A DNA stretch of 64,000 bases, from assembly GCF_002994615.1 (NCBI RefSeq), contig NZ_PVNK01000263.1, forward strand, positions 79,820 to 143,819. Direction: 5' to 3'. Every line of letters starts with the position of its first letter. The first letter of the stretch is position 1. The position numbers and the translations under genes were made by a program. Origin of the DNA: Enhygromyxa salina. GTDB taxonomy: Bacteria > Myxococcota_A > Polyangia > Nannocystales > Nannocystaceae. The notes below the pieces were generated by a model. It was given only the letters and a program-made list of their open reading frames with translations. It ran no database searches and was not told the origin of the DNA. Positions 35,987 to 44,512 of this stretch are shown here, piece after piece.

Positions 35987-36498
35987 CACATTCCGATGAG
36001 CGCGAGGCGGCGTTCGAGCGCTTCGTCGCGACCCACCACGAGCGCGCGGTTCGCTTCGCCTGGCGGCTGTCGGGGGCCGGCAACGGGGTCGCCGAAGAGC
36101 TCGCGCAGGAGGCCTTTGTCGTCGCCTACGACAAGCTGTTGTCACTGCGCGATCCGGCTGCGCTCGAGGGCTGGTTCTTCCGCATCCTCGCGCGCCGGGC
36201 TGCCAACCACCGCCGATGGTCGGCGGTCCGGACCCGCTTCGCGCGCAGCTTCGTACCCGAGCCGTCGCCCGCTCCGAACCCGCCCGAGCCCGCGCTCCGT
36301 GCTCGGATCGCTGCGGCCATGGACCAGCTCTCCGAAGCTCAGCGCGAGGTCTTCGTGCTCGTCTACCTCGAGGGCTTCACCCTGGACCAAACCGCGGAGA
36401 TGCTCGGCAAGGCGCCGGGAACCGTGCGCACGCATCTCCACCGCGCGCTCGGGACCCTGCGGAGCGAGCTGGCCGAGGTGATGGCCGAGCTCGACTAG
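35983..36498 (+). CDS. ECF-type RNA polymerase sigma factor with CTG start
   Basis: 171 aa from CTG 35983. Region 2 is clear (FERFVATHHERAVRFAWRL ... ELAQEAFVVAYDKL ... GWFFRILARRAANHRRW) and region 4 follows (LSEAQREVFVLVYLEGF, LDQTAEMLGKAPGTVRTHL). No ATG, GTG or TTG occurs in frame before a TTG at 36139, which would delete most of region 2. CTG 35983 is preceded by GAGGGT at a 6-nt distance, so it is the preferred start. The gene ends in TAG formed by the CTAG flank of a palindromic repeat. Confidence 0.8.
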   Translation: MTHSDEREAAFERFVATHHERAVRFAWRLSGAGNGVAEELAQEAFVVAYDKLLSLRDPAALEGWFFRILARRAANHRRWSAVRTRFARSFVPEPSPAPNPPEPALRARIAAAMDQLSEAQREVFVLVYLEGFTLDQTAEMLGKAPGTVRTHLHRALGTLRSELAEVMAELD

Positions 36499-36656
36499 CA
36501 GCCCGGGGTGCAATCCCTCGCGCCGCCTCGCTTGGCCTTTTCGCCGAGGGCTTTGTCGCCAAAACTTGCAGTACGCCCGGTACAGCGGCGTTTTGGCTTC
36601 GCGCCCTCGGCGAAAATTCCGGCGCGAGGCGACACGATGCATTGCACCCCGGGCTG
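36499..36656. mobile_element. Palindromic mobile element, full 158-bp copy
   Basis: Two arms of exactly 79 bp (36499-36577 and 36578-36656) lie in inverted orientation. The outer ends are CAGCCCGGGGTGCAAT and its inverse; the arms are about three quarters identical by eye. Flanks are CTAG (36495-36498, giving the sigma gene's TAG stop) and CTCG (36657-36660). It encodes no protein, so it must be mobilised in trans. It differs from the copy at 61820 at only about two positions. As a long hairpin it may also terminate transcription. Confidence 0.75.
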
Positions 36657-36660
36657 CTCG

Positions 36661-36703
36661 CCCTGAATCAAGGGCTGAATTGAACAAGCTGAATGATTTA
36701 GGG
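36661..36703. repeat. Companion hairpin repeat (module B), second copy
   Basis: CCCTGAATC (36661-36669) and GATTTAGGG (36695-36703) are near-inverse ends around AAGGGCTGAATTGAACAA. Same architecture as 34203-34244. It lies exactly between a full element and a single-arm copy, making a composite array. Confidence 0.55.
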
Positions 36704-36707
36704 CTAG

Positions 36708-36786
36708 CAGCCCGGGGTGCAATGCCTCGCGCCGCCTCGCTTGGCCTTTTCGCCGAGGGCTTTGTCGCCAAAACTTGCAGTACGCC
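36708..36786 (+). mobile_element. Single-arm (79-bp) copy of the palindromic element
   Basis: Identical in extent to the left arm of the full element: starts CAGCCCGGGG after CTAG (36704-36707) and stops at the base corresponding to the arm junction (...CTTGCAGTACGCC). Beyond that it abuts the 3' end of the VOC gene. Confidence 0.7.
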
Positions 36787-36797
36787 TCACGCCCTGC

Positions 36798-37175
36798 TCA
36801 GCTCGCGGGCGAGAGAAATACGTTGAACTTGTTGCCGTCGAGGTCCCGAAAGTAGCCGACGTAAAACCCGGCCTCGCCCCGGGGGCCCGGGGCTCCCTCG
36901 TCGCTGCCGCCGAGCTCGAGGGCCTTGGCGTGGAGGCGGTCGACCTTCTCGGTCGTGTCGACGGCGAGCCCGACCATCGAGCCGTTGCCGCTCGTCGCGG
37001 GCTGGCCGTCGTAAGGGCGCATGACCGCGAGCGCGGGCTCGCCGTAGGCGGTACCCCAGAGGATCCCGTTGGGCATGTCCATCAGTCGCTTGGCGCCGAG
37101 CTCGGCCAGCAGCGCGTCGTAGAAGGCGGCGGCGCGGTCGAGGTCGTTGGTCCCGACGGTGACGTATCCGATCAT
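36798..37175 (-). CDS. VOC-family (glyoxalase/bleomycin-resistance fold) protein
   Basis: 125 aa, one vicinal-oxygen-chelate domain with the paired beta-alpha-beta modules: MIGYVTVGTNDLDRAAAFYDALLAELG and the C-terminal GFYVGYFRDLDGNKFNVFL. Metal ligands are not obvious in the first module. Such lone VOC proteins act in varied ring-cleavage, isomerase or drug-binding roles; substrate unknown. Confidence 0.88.
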   Translation of the reverse strand: MIGYVTVGTNDLDRAAAFYDALLAELGAKRLMDMPNGILWGTAYGEPALAVMRPYDGQPATSGNGSMVGLAVDTTEKVDRLHAKALELGGSDEGAPGPRGEAGFYVGYFRDLDGNKFNVFLSPAS

Positions 37176-37230
37176 GCGCCGGAGTGTCGGGCAATTTCGG
37201 CGCCGACGCCACGCGGCGACGCGGCTTCGC

Positions 37231-38865
37231 TCACTCGCCCGCGTCGGGCGCTTCGTCGCGGATGATGATGACCTCGCCGCGCCTGCGCTCGGGCTCGACC
37301 TCGGGTGGCTCGGGCGGCTCGGGCTCCGCCGCGCCGGGGTCGCCGGGGTCGCCGCCGCCGCTCGCGTCCCAGGGCCCGAGTGTGACGGGGATCAACACCT
37401 GGCCGCCGCCCTTGGGCATCAGCCAGCTGAAGGCCTCGGCGCGCAGGCACTCCTCGACCGTCTCGCGGCTGCTGCCGAGCGCGGTCACGTCGACCTGGTC
37501 CACGCGGCCGTCGCTGGCGACGGTCATCGCGAGGACCCAGCGCGCGGCGACGACCTCGTCGGCCATCAGCAGCGGGCGCAGGCACTCGGACAGCGTGTCG
37601 TGGTGGCTGTTGAGCACCGGGCGGAGGCGCTGCTCGTCCCACTCGCCGACGAGGACCTCGGCCGGCCCGAGCACGATCGTGCCGCCGAGCTCGAGCTCGC
37701 TGCTGACTCCAAACCCGCGCGCGCCCGGGAGCGGCTCGAGGGCCTCGGGCTTGACGCAGGCGAGGGCGGGATCGTCGAGGGGAGCGAGCTCGCTGCTGAG
37801 CACGAGGGGAAAGCAGCGGCGGTCGCCCCAGCTTTGACCAACGCCGACGCTCGCCGCCCAGTCGTCGAGGACCTCGCCCGCGAGGTCGCCGTCGGGCCAG
37901 CGCAGGGGCGTGTTGGCGACGATCAGATAGTCGGCCTCGGGCTGCACGACCGGCACGGGCTCGGGGGGCGGGGACTGATCATAAAAAACGTCGAGGGCCA
38001 GGGCGCGGAGGCTCTCGATCTCGGCGGGATCGTCGATCACGCGGCGGTGCTCGCCGCACTCGTTGCGGACGATCAGCTCGAGCTCGGCGCCGCCGTCGTC
38101 GCGCAGCCACAGGACCGAGCCCTCGGCGTCGCGCAGCAGCGGCTCGCCAGCGTCTGGGAGCTCTGGCGCGTCGGCGGGGGCCCAGGCCACGCCGACCGCG
38201 TCGTCGGGGATCGGCGCGAGCACGCGGATCCCGTCGGCGTCGATCCATCGCCAGCTCGCGTCGGCGGGCGGGGCGGGCAGGCCCTGGGTCGGTGACTTGG
38301 CGCCAACGCGGACACCCGCGCCGACCTGCATCCGCTCGTCCTCGCCGGCCGCCGAGAAGGGCGCGAGCTCGAGCGCGCGCGTGGTGACCTCGGCGAGGTG
38401 GACCTCGGGCACGTAGAGCAGCACGCGCAGATGCGCGAGATCGCTGAAGCGCGGACCGCAGCCGCGGGGCGGATCCTCGTCTTCACCGTCGAGGTCGTTG
38501 GTGACCGCGACGAAGCCCGTCGTCGCCCCGATCGCGGGGTCGTTGGAGCGGACCACGCCGATGACCCGAAACGCGCGGGCGCGCGGCGGCGCCTCGGCGG
38601 CGGTCAGCGGCGGCTCCGGGAGCTTCAAGACCCAGCTCGGGCTTTGGTAGCTCGGCCGCGCGTAGAGCCGCGCGCCCGCGGGCAGGGCCACGCGACCGCG
38701 CAGGTGCTCGGGCGCAGGCTCGATCATGAGCTTCTCGGTGCCGGCCGCGAGCGCGCTCGGGGCTCCGGTGGTCGGGGTCGTCGGCTGGGTCTTGCAGCTG
38801 GTCACCAGGGCGAGCGCCAAGCTCGCGACCCACACCGCGCGCTGGCGACTCGAGCTCACGCCCAT
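37231..38865 (-). CDS. Lipoprotein with AgmX/PglI-like C-terminal domain
   Basis: 544 aa. Lipobox LALALVTSC. A large central part with no recognised domain includes cysteines, acidic stretches and Pro-rich linkers. Residues ~415-505 show the pattern of the AgmX/PglI C-terminal (TonB-like) module: repeated cysteine-containing helices (SECLRPLLM, VEECLRAEAFSW) with strands (WVLAMTVASDGRV, QVLIPVTLG). The tail is acidic and Pro-rich. AgmX-type proteins relate to gliding motility and surface polymer export in myxobacteria; a role here is inferred only from that module. Confidence 0.75.
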   Translation of the reverse strand: MGVSSSRQRAVWVASLALALVTSCKTQPTTPTTGAPSALAAGTEKLMIEPAPEHLRGRVALPAGARLYARPSYQSPSWVLKLPEPPLTAAEAPPRARAFRVIGVVRSNDPAIGATTGFVAVTNDLDGEDEDPPRGCGPRFSDLAHLRVLLYVPEVHLAEVTTRALELAPFSAAGEDERMQVGAGVRVGAKSPTQGLPAPPADASWRWIDADGIRVLAPIPDDAVGVAWAPADAPELPDAGEPLLRDAEGSVLWLRDDGGAELELIVRNECGEHRRVIDDPAEIESLRALALDVFYDQSPPPEPVPVVQPEADYLIVANTPLRWPDGDLAGEVLDDWAASVGVGQSWGDRRCFPLVLSSELAPLDDPALACVKPEALEPLPGARGFGVSSELELGGTIVLGPAEVLVGEWDEQRLRPVLNSHHDTLSECLRPLLMADEVVAARWVLAMTVASDGRVDQVDVTALGSSRETVEECLRAEAFSWLMPKGGGQVLIPVTLGPWDASGGGDPGDPGAAEPEPPEPPEVEPERRRGEVIIIRDEAPDAGE

Positions 38866-38923
38866 GGTTTAGCGGCTCCGGGCAGGGTTGGCCACGAGCG
38901 GCGGCCCCGAGGGTCGTGGAGGC

Positions 38924-41773
38924 TCAGCTACGCTCGCGGAGCCAGGCCTCGACCTCGGCGAGTTGGGCCGCGTAGGCCTCCAATTCGGCGTAGGTCGAGC
39001 GCCCGGCCCGAGCCATGGCGATCGCGCGATCCCGATCGCGGCCGAGGCCGCGCGGCGCATCCCAAAGGGCCTGCGCGAGCACGAAGTGGACCCGGGCGAG
39101 CTGGGCCGGATCGACGGTCTGGGCCTCGCAGATATCCAGCGCGCGCGTGAGCGGAGCGAGGGCCTCGCCGGCCCGGCCCTCGCGGATCGCGGCGAGGCCG
39201 AGGGCGGTGAGCGGGGGCGCGAGCTTGGGGTGATCGGGACCTAGCGCGGCCTCGCGGATCGCCACGGCGCGCTCGAGCTGAGCGCGAGCCTCGTCGGGCT
39301 CGCCGAGCTGACTCGAGAGCTCGCCGAGCGCGACCAACACGCGCGCGACGAGGGGATGGTCGGCTCCCAGGGCCTGCTCGCGGATCGCCAGCGCCCGGCG
39401 ATAGTATGCGGCGGCCTCGGCCTGCTCACCTTCGGCCAACGCGACATCGCCGAGGCTCTTGAGACTGTACGCGAGGTCGGGGTGATCGGGGCCGAGCGCG
39501 GCCTCCTCGATCGCGAGCGCGCGCTCGAACAGGTCCCGGGCCAGGGCGTGCTCACCCTCGAGCTGCGCGAGGTTGCCGAGGTTTCCGAGGCTGGTCGCGA
39601 GCACGGGGTTGTTGGGGCCGAGCACGCGCTCGTTGTGGGCGAGCGCGCGCTCGAGGTAGGTCCGGGCCGCCTCGAGGTCGCCCTGCTCGGCGGCGAGGGT
39701 CCCGAGGTTCTCGAGCGAGCTGGCGACGTGGGGGTGGTCGTGACCGAGCACGCGCTGCTTGAGTTCCAGCGAGCGCTCGAGGTACGCGCGCGCGGCTTCG
39801 GGGCGGCCCTCGACCGCGACGACGTTGCTGAGGTTGTTGAGCGCGTAGGCCTTGTAGGGGTGGTCGGGGCCGAATTCGGCGTCGATCAGTTCGATGGCCT
39901 GTTCGAGGAGTTTGGAGGCCTCGGCGTACTCGCCCTCGGCGCTCGCGAGGTTGCCGAGGTGGTTGAGGTAGACGATGCGGGTCTGCACGTCGGCCGCGCG
40001 CGACAAGGGCCCGGCGTGCTTCGCCCACGCGCGGCCACCCTCGTGGTCGGCGAGGCGGGCCCCGACGATCCAGATCAGGTTGGCGGCCGCGAGCGCTGAC
40101 TCGTCGGCCATGCGCTGGCCGAGGGCCGCGCCGTAGGCGAGCTCGAGGGTGTCCCGGGCGCCCTCGAAGTCACCGGTGCGATCACGCAGCGACCCGCGGC
40201 GCAGCCACGCGCGGGCGCGCAGCGGCTCGTAGTCGATGGCTTCGGCCTCGGTGACGATGGCTTCGACGAGTGCGAGGCCCTCGGTGTACTTGCCGGCCCG
40301 GCGCAGGGCCTCGGCCTCGGCGAGGCCATCGTCGAGGGCTGCGACCCGCTCGGCGAGCTGTGGGTCTTCGGGCGGCGGGACCTCGGCGGTCAGGACCTCG
40401 ATGTCGGCGCAGCGCGCGAGGTCTGGCAGATCCCAGACCATCTGCACGGCCCGATCGACGACCGGAGCGTCGGCGTGCGCGAGGATGTCGACGGTCGCGC
40501 GGACGTGCGCGAGCCGGCGATCGAGGCAGGCCATGCGCAGATCGAGCAGCTTGGCCGACTGCTCGCCGCGCTGCGTCGCCTCGCAGGCGCGGGTGCGGCC
40601 GTCGACCCATGCCCGCGTGTAGTCGTCGAGCCGCCGCTCGACGCGGGTCCAGGTCGCTGGCGCGTGGTAGCGCTTTGTCCCCTCGATCGCCGCGCGGGTC
40701 TCTGCCCGGCGATCGTCGTCCCAGACGCCGATGAGCGGATCGGCCATGTCCGCGCAAAGCTCCGGCTGTTCGTCAGCGAGCGCGGCCAGACCCCACGCGC
40801 CGCCGAACACGAGCGCGAGCCCACCGGCCACGGCCAGCCACTTTCGGCGTCGGATCGCCGGGTCGTCGGCGAGGGCCGTGAGCAGGGCCTCGATCGAGGG
40901 CCAGCGCGCCTGTGGGTCGAAGGCGAGCCCGCGCAACACGACCTTGCGCAGCCACGTCGGGACCCTCGAGTCTTGCGCGACCGGGCGCAGGCTTCGCTCG
41001 CGGATCTCCGTGGACAGCTGCCCGAGCGTCGCGGCCGCGAACGGTCGCTCACCGTAGAGCGCCTCATAGAGCGCCACGCAAAAGCCGAACTGATCGCTGG
41101 CTGCGTCGGCGCGACGACCCGCGAGCTGCTCGGGCGCCATGTAGGCCGGGGTCCCGGCCAGCATCCAGTCCGAGCTCGTGTCGAGTGACGCCTCGCTCGG
41201 CTGCTCGAGTTCGTGCGCGAGCCCGAAGTCCATGACCAGCACGCGGCCGTCGGCCCGGATCATCACGTTGTCGGGCTTGAAGTCGCCGTGGACCAGCCCG
41301 GCCGCGTGGACAGCCGCGAGCCCCCGACCGGCGGACTCCATGAGCGCGAGGATTTCGGCGTGCGTGCGCGCGCGCGCGGTCAACCATCTTGACAGGGTGA
41401 CCCCGTCGACGTGTTCCATGACGATGAAGGTCAGGACCTCGCCGTCCTCGCCCTTGGTCTCACCGATCTCGAACACGGAGACGACGTTGGGGTGCGAGAG
41501 CTTGGCCATGACCTGGGCCTCGCGCACGAAGCGATCACGGGCCGCGGGCGCTCCCACCGCGCGCAGGAGCTTGATCGCAACCTTCCGCTCGAGCCGCGGA
41601 TCCTGGCTGGCATAGACGACGCCCATGCCACCTGCGCCGACGATCTCATTCAAGACGTAGCGGCCGAGGCGTGGGGCCGCAACCTGCTCGCCGAACAGGC
41701 GTGACAGAACCAGCCGCTGGTTGTGCTCGCTGACGACGCGAGCAAAGGGCTCGGGACCGTTGCTCTCGCTCAT
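38924..41773 (-). CDS. Ser/Thr protein kinase with TPR sensor region
   Basis: 949 aa. N-terminal Hanks-type kinase (~38-300): glycine loop GAGGMGVVY, lysine in VAIKLL, catalytic loop HGDFKPDN (Gly replaces the usual Arg, so a non-RD kinase), DFG as MDFGLA and APE as YMAPEQ. One membrane helix (~315-335, LAVAGGLALVFGGAWGLAAL). The rest is a spacer and about eight ~42-residue tetratricopeptide repeats (ALAIEEAALGPDHPDLA type) that probably bind partner proteins. ATG overlaps the upstream sigma-factor stop (ATGA), a common sigma-kinase pairing in myxobacteria and planctomycetes. Confidence 0.93.
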   Translation of the reverse strand: MSESNGPEPFARVVSEHNQRLVLSRLFGEQVAAPRLGRYVLNEIVGAGGMGVVYASQDPRLERKVAIKLLRAVGAPAARDRFVREAQVMAKLSHPNVVSVFEIGETKGEDGEVLTFIVMEHVDGVTLSRWLTARARTHAEILALMESAGRGLAAVHAAGLVHGDFKPDNVMIRADGRVLVMDFGLAHELEQPSEASLDTSSDWMLAGTPAYMAPEQLAGRRADAASDQFGFCVALYEALYGERPFAAATLGQLSTEIRERSLRPVAQDSRVPTWLRKVVLRGLAFDPQARWPSIEALLTALADDPAIRRRKWLAVAGGLALVFGGAWGLAALADEQPELCADMADPLIGVWDDDRRAETRAAIEGTKRYHAPATWTRVERRLDDYTRAWVDGRTRACEATQRGEQSAKLLDLRMACLDRRLAHVRATVDILAHADAPVVDRAVQMVWDLPDLARCADIEVLTAEVPPPEDPQLAERVAALDDGLAEAEALRRAGKYTEGLALVEAIVTEAEAIDYEPLRARAWLRRGSLRDRTGDFEGARDTLELAYGAALGQRMADESALAAANLIWIVGARLADHEGGRAWAKHAGPLSRAADVQTRIVYLNHLGNLASAEGEYAEASKLLEQAIELIDAEFGPDHPYKAYALNNLSNVVAVEGRPEAARAYLERSLELKQRVLGHDHPHVASSLENLGTLAAEQGDLEAARTYLERALAHNERVLGPNNPVLATSLGNLGNLAQLEGEHALARDLFERALAIEEAALGPDHPDLAYSLKSLGDVALAEGEQAEAAAYYRRALAIREQALGADHPLVARVLVALGELSSQLGEPDEARAQLERAVAIREAALGPDHPKLAPPLTALGLAAIREGRAGEALAPLTRALDICEAQTVDPAQLARVHFVLAQALWDAPRGLGRDRDRAIAMARAGRSTYAELEAYAAQLAEVEAWLRERS

Positions 41774-42426
41774 GCTCGCTCTCCCTCAGGGCCGGCGAGC
41801 TGGTGCCGACACAGCTCGACCCAGTCTTCGAGCCGCGTCAGCGTGCTGTCGAGCAGCGCCGGTGTCCGTGCCATCGCGGCCATCGCGGCCTCGAGGGCGT
41901 CGCGAGCCCGACGCAGGCGCGAGCGCGCGGTCGGGGCCGGGATGTCCAAGACCGCGGCGATCTCGTTGGTCGTCAGCTCCTCCCAGTAGTGCAGCTCGAG
42001 CACGACCTGGTAATTGACCGAGATTGCGCGCAGGCCCGCGAGCAACAGCCGCTGCTCGCGTTCGCGGACGAAGAGCGAGCTCGGGCTCGCGCCGCCGACG
42101 GCTTCGAGCGTGATGTCGTCGAGATTCGCCGATGGACCCAGACGATAGGCCTGACGGAGGTGGGCGCAAAATACTCGGTAGGCGATCGAGAGCAGGTAGG
42201 GGCGGAACCGGGCCGCGTCGTCGATGCGGTCGCGAGCTTCGACGCAGCGGACGAAGGTCTCCTGCGCGAGGTCGGGCACGTTCTCGAGCGTGACCTTGTT
42301 GGCGAAGAAGCGCTCGACCGCACGATAGTGTCGACGAACGAGCTGCTCCCCTGCGAGCGACTGGCCTCCGCGCCAGGCGTCGAGCAAGTCCGGGTCGCTC
42401 GGGTTGGACGTCGGCTGGCCTGGCAT
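41770..42426 (-). CDS. ECF-like sigma factor coupled to a Ser/Thr kinase
   Basis: 218 aa. Region 2: LVRRHYRAVERFFANKV, DLAQETFVRCVEARDRI and FRPYLLSIAYRVFCAHLR; region 4: VVLELHYWEELTTNEIAAVLD and APTARSRLRRARDAL. Ends by overlapping the kinase ATG, so kinase and sigma factor are made together; phosphorylation of the sigma factor is the usual model for such pairs. A 79-bp repeat arm begins 16 bp upstream of its ATG and must sit in the leader or promoter. Confidence 0.9.
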   Translation of the reverse strand: MPGQPTSNPSDPDLLDAWRGGQSLAGEQLVRRHYRAVERFFANKVTLENVPDLAQETFVRCVEARDRIDDAARFRPYLLSIAYRVFCAHLRQAYRLGPSANLDDITLEAVGGASPSSLFVREREQRLLLAGLRAISVNYQVVLELHYWEELTTNEIAAVLDIPAPTARSRLRRARDALEAAMAAMARTPALLDSTLTRLEDWVELCRHQLAGPEGERA

Positions 42427-42442
42427 CGCGGCGACATGCTAG

Positions 42443-42521
42443 CAGCCCGGGGTGCAATGCCTCGCGCCGCCTCGCTTGGCCTCTTCGCCGAGGGCTTTGT
42501 CGCCAAAACTTGCAGTACGCC
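42443..42521 (+). mobile_element. Single-arm (79-bp) copy upstream of the sigma gene
   Basis: One arm of the palindromic element, exactly 79 bp, starting after CTAG (42439-42442) and ending ...CTTGCAGTACGCC at the same base as the copy at 36786. One base differs from that copy by eye (CCTCTTCG for CCTTTTCG). Confidence 0.7.
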
Positions 42522-42749
42522 GCTGTGGAGCTCGAGCGACGGCCGGGCGATCGAGGAACAGCGGGGTCTCGGAGCCGAAGGTGGGCCCTTCGCTCGTCGG
42601 GCCGACGGCGATCCGGACGCTTGGACGCCGTTCCTGGGCAAGTTCACGGTCGCAAAGGCCAGCGTATGGCCATCGAGGTCGAACTGCTCTCGCCACGTCG
42701 TCTTCGAGTAGTTGTCGGGCTTGAGCTGGGGCGGATTGAGCTTGGTCAT
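42522..42749 (-). pseudogene. Truncated gene remnant abutting the repeat arm
   Basis: A frame starting at ATG 42749 (MTKLNPPQLKPDNYSKTTW, then REQFDLDGHTLAFATVNL) looks like the N-terminus of a real protein for about 45-75 residues. It then runs into the repeat arm and, out of frame, into the sigma gene with no stop until 41973. The simplest reading is a gene whose 3' part was lost when the repeat arrived. Family not recognised. Confidence 0.4.
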
Positions 42750-42954
42750 GATTGTTTCTCACTTTGGTGGGGGTGACCTGCGTGCTCGCGTCGAGGCGCA
42801 CGCAAGAGGACCGGGGTCTCGCTCGCCGCCCGAGGGCCGGTCGACGGACGCCACCGAGGTCACAGGTCGGAAGTGAGCGCAGCGCGAAATCGGATCTATT
42901 TTTTTGCGCGACCTTGACCCTCTCGATCAAAGCGGCGCCGACGACGAAGCACGC

Positions 42955-43404
42955 TCAGCCCGGGGTCTCGTCGTCGTCCCAGACCTCGCCCGCTCGATCG
43001 TAGCGGTGCTCGACGACCTCCGCCTCCCCGACGAAGGTCACGCCTTCGGACTCCACGTCGAGCTCGCCGGCGATGAAGCCCTCGAGCGCGGCGTGGCTGA
43101 CCGCGTAGTAGCCCCCGAGGTCGCGGCACTGGTGCAGCCGCCCGCTGTGCTTGCAGTCCTCGCACCACGTGAACAGCTGCCGGGTCTCGCCGTGCTCGTT
43201 CTTGGCCTCGAAGTAGCAAAACCCTCGGGCCTCGCAGCGCGGGCAGTCGATCTCGCCGACGCGCTCGCGCGAGGCGAGCCGCGCCGCGAGCTCGGCCTCG
43301 CGCTTTTGCTCCGCGACGTGCTCGGCGACCGGGAAGCCGCAGTCGGGGCAGGCCTTGGCTCGGTCCGAGACCTGGCGCTCACACTCGGGGCAGGGGATCA
43401 GCAT
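42955..43404 (-). CDS. Double zinc-ribbon protein
   Basis: 149 aa. First ribbon CPECERQVSDRAKACPDCG (Cys5, 8, 19, 22); second ribbon CPRCEARGFCYFE with CEDCKHSG. Between them is a short charged helix. The C-terminal part is acidic and unassigned. Such proteins often bind nucleic acids or act as adaptors. It starts 20 bp after the membrane-protein gene, in the same direction, and is probably co-transcribed. Confidence 0.75.
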   Translation of the reverse strand: MLIPCPECERQVSDRAKACPDCGFPVAEHVAEQKREAELAARLASRERVGEIDCPRCEARGFCYFEAKNEHGETRQLFTWCEDCKHSGRLHQCRDLGGYYAVSHAALEGFIAGELDVESEGVTFVGEAEVVEHRYDRAGEVWDDDETPG

Positions 43405-43424
43405 GGCCGGGTCATGATAGGCGC

Positions 43425-44387
43425 TCAGTCCTCGGTCGGTGACGCGCTGACCTCGGCGGGCGGCGCGGTGACCTCGGGCGGCGCGGTGACCTCGGGCGGC
43501 GCGGTGACCTCGGGCGGCGCGGTGACCTCGGGCGGCGCGAGGACCTTCTCGAGCTCGGTCACCGCTGACGCGGGCTCGAGCTCGACCGGCGTCGGGACCC
43601 CCTCCATCATGTCGCCGAGCTGCTTGTCGGGCAGGTCGTAGGCATGGAGCAGCGTCGCGACCAGCTCGTCGCGCTGGTAGTGGTTGTAGCGCTGGGCCTC
43701 GCGCAGGCAGAACACCGCCCCGACCGCGGTCGCGATCGTCGGCACCCAGCCCTGGAGGCTCTGATCTTCGAGGAGCAGGAGGACGGCCCAGGTACAAAAC
43801 GCGACGAACAGACCGTCGAGGGTCGCGGCGCTGACCCAGTAGCGCCGCAGGAGCGAGAACGAGGGCGCGAAGCGCTCGCGCTGGCGAACCTCGGCCCACA
43901 TGCGCACGTAGAGGGCGGACTCGCGGTCGCTGCCGCCGTTGGCGAAGTAGCGGGCCAGCCACGGGACGCGGTGGCCGTAGGCGCTGACCCGAAAGCTGCC
44001 GTCGGGCAGGTGCTCGAGCATGCCGTGCTCCTCGAGCCGCTCGAACAGGAGCGAGCGCCTGGCCCTCGGCGCGCCCGCGAGGCTCTGCTTGAACCGAAAC
44101 GCCCACTTGCGGACGAAGCGGCCGAGCGCGAAGCAGGTCATGCCGGACACGTAGGAGGCCAGGACCAGCATCGCGGCCGCGACGGTTGGCATGTGGCCGG
44201 ACACCAGGTGGTCGCCCGAGGCGAGGGGCTCGAAGCCGATCAGCTGGGCGAGCCCAGGCGTCAGCCCGGCCCAGGCGATCGCGGCCACGAAGGTCGCGCC
44301 CGACACGAAGAACGAGAGATCGAAGATGTCGAAGAAGTCGATGAACTTGTCGAACAGAGGCTTGACCGCTTTGGCGACTTCGGACAT
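43425..44387 (-). CDS. Membrane protein with C-terminal Pro-rich tandem repeat
   Basis: 320 aa. N-terminal amphipathic segment, then two hydrophobic helices (LSFFVSGATFVAAIAWAGL; TVAAAMLVLASYVSGMTCF) and two more after residue 190. Residues ~285-312 consist of four exact repeats of an 18-bp unit encoding Thr-Ala-Pro-Pro-Glu-Val (about 43467-43540). Function unknown. Confidence 0.7.
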   Translation of the reverse strand: MSEVAKAVKPLFDKFIDFFDIFDLSFFVSGATFVAAIAWAGLTPGLAQLIGFEPLASGDHLVSGHMPTVAAAMLVLASYVSGMTCFALGRFVRKWAFRFKQSLAGAPRARRSLLFERLEEHGMLEHLPDGSFRVSAYGHRVPWLARYFANGGSDRESALYVRMWAEVRQRERFAPSFSLLRRYWVSAATLDGLFVAFCTWAVLLLLEDQSLQGWVPTIATAVGAVFCLREAQRYNHYQRDELVATLLHAYDLPDKQLGDMMEGVPTPVELEPASAVTELEKVLAPPEVTAPPEVTAPPEVTAPPEVTAPPAEVSASPTED

Positions 44388-44512
44388 CGGCGGATCAACG
44401 GTAGCACTCCGCGACCGATCCACGACCGATCCACGGTCGTTGCTGACGAGCCCTCGACGCCGGTCCCCCGACCCCAGATTGGGACCCGAGGTCGGGACCG
44501 GGACCACAGCTC

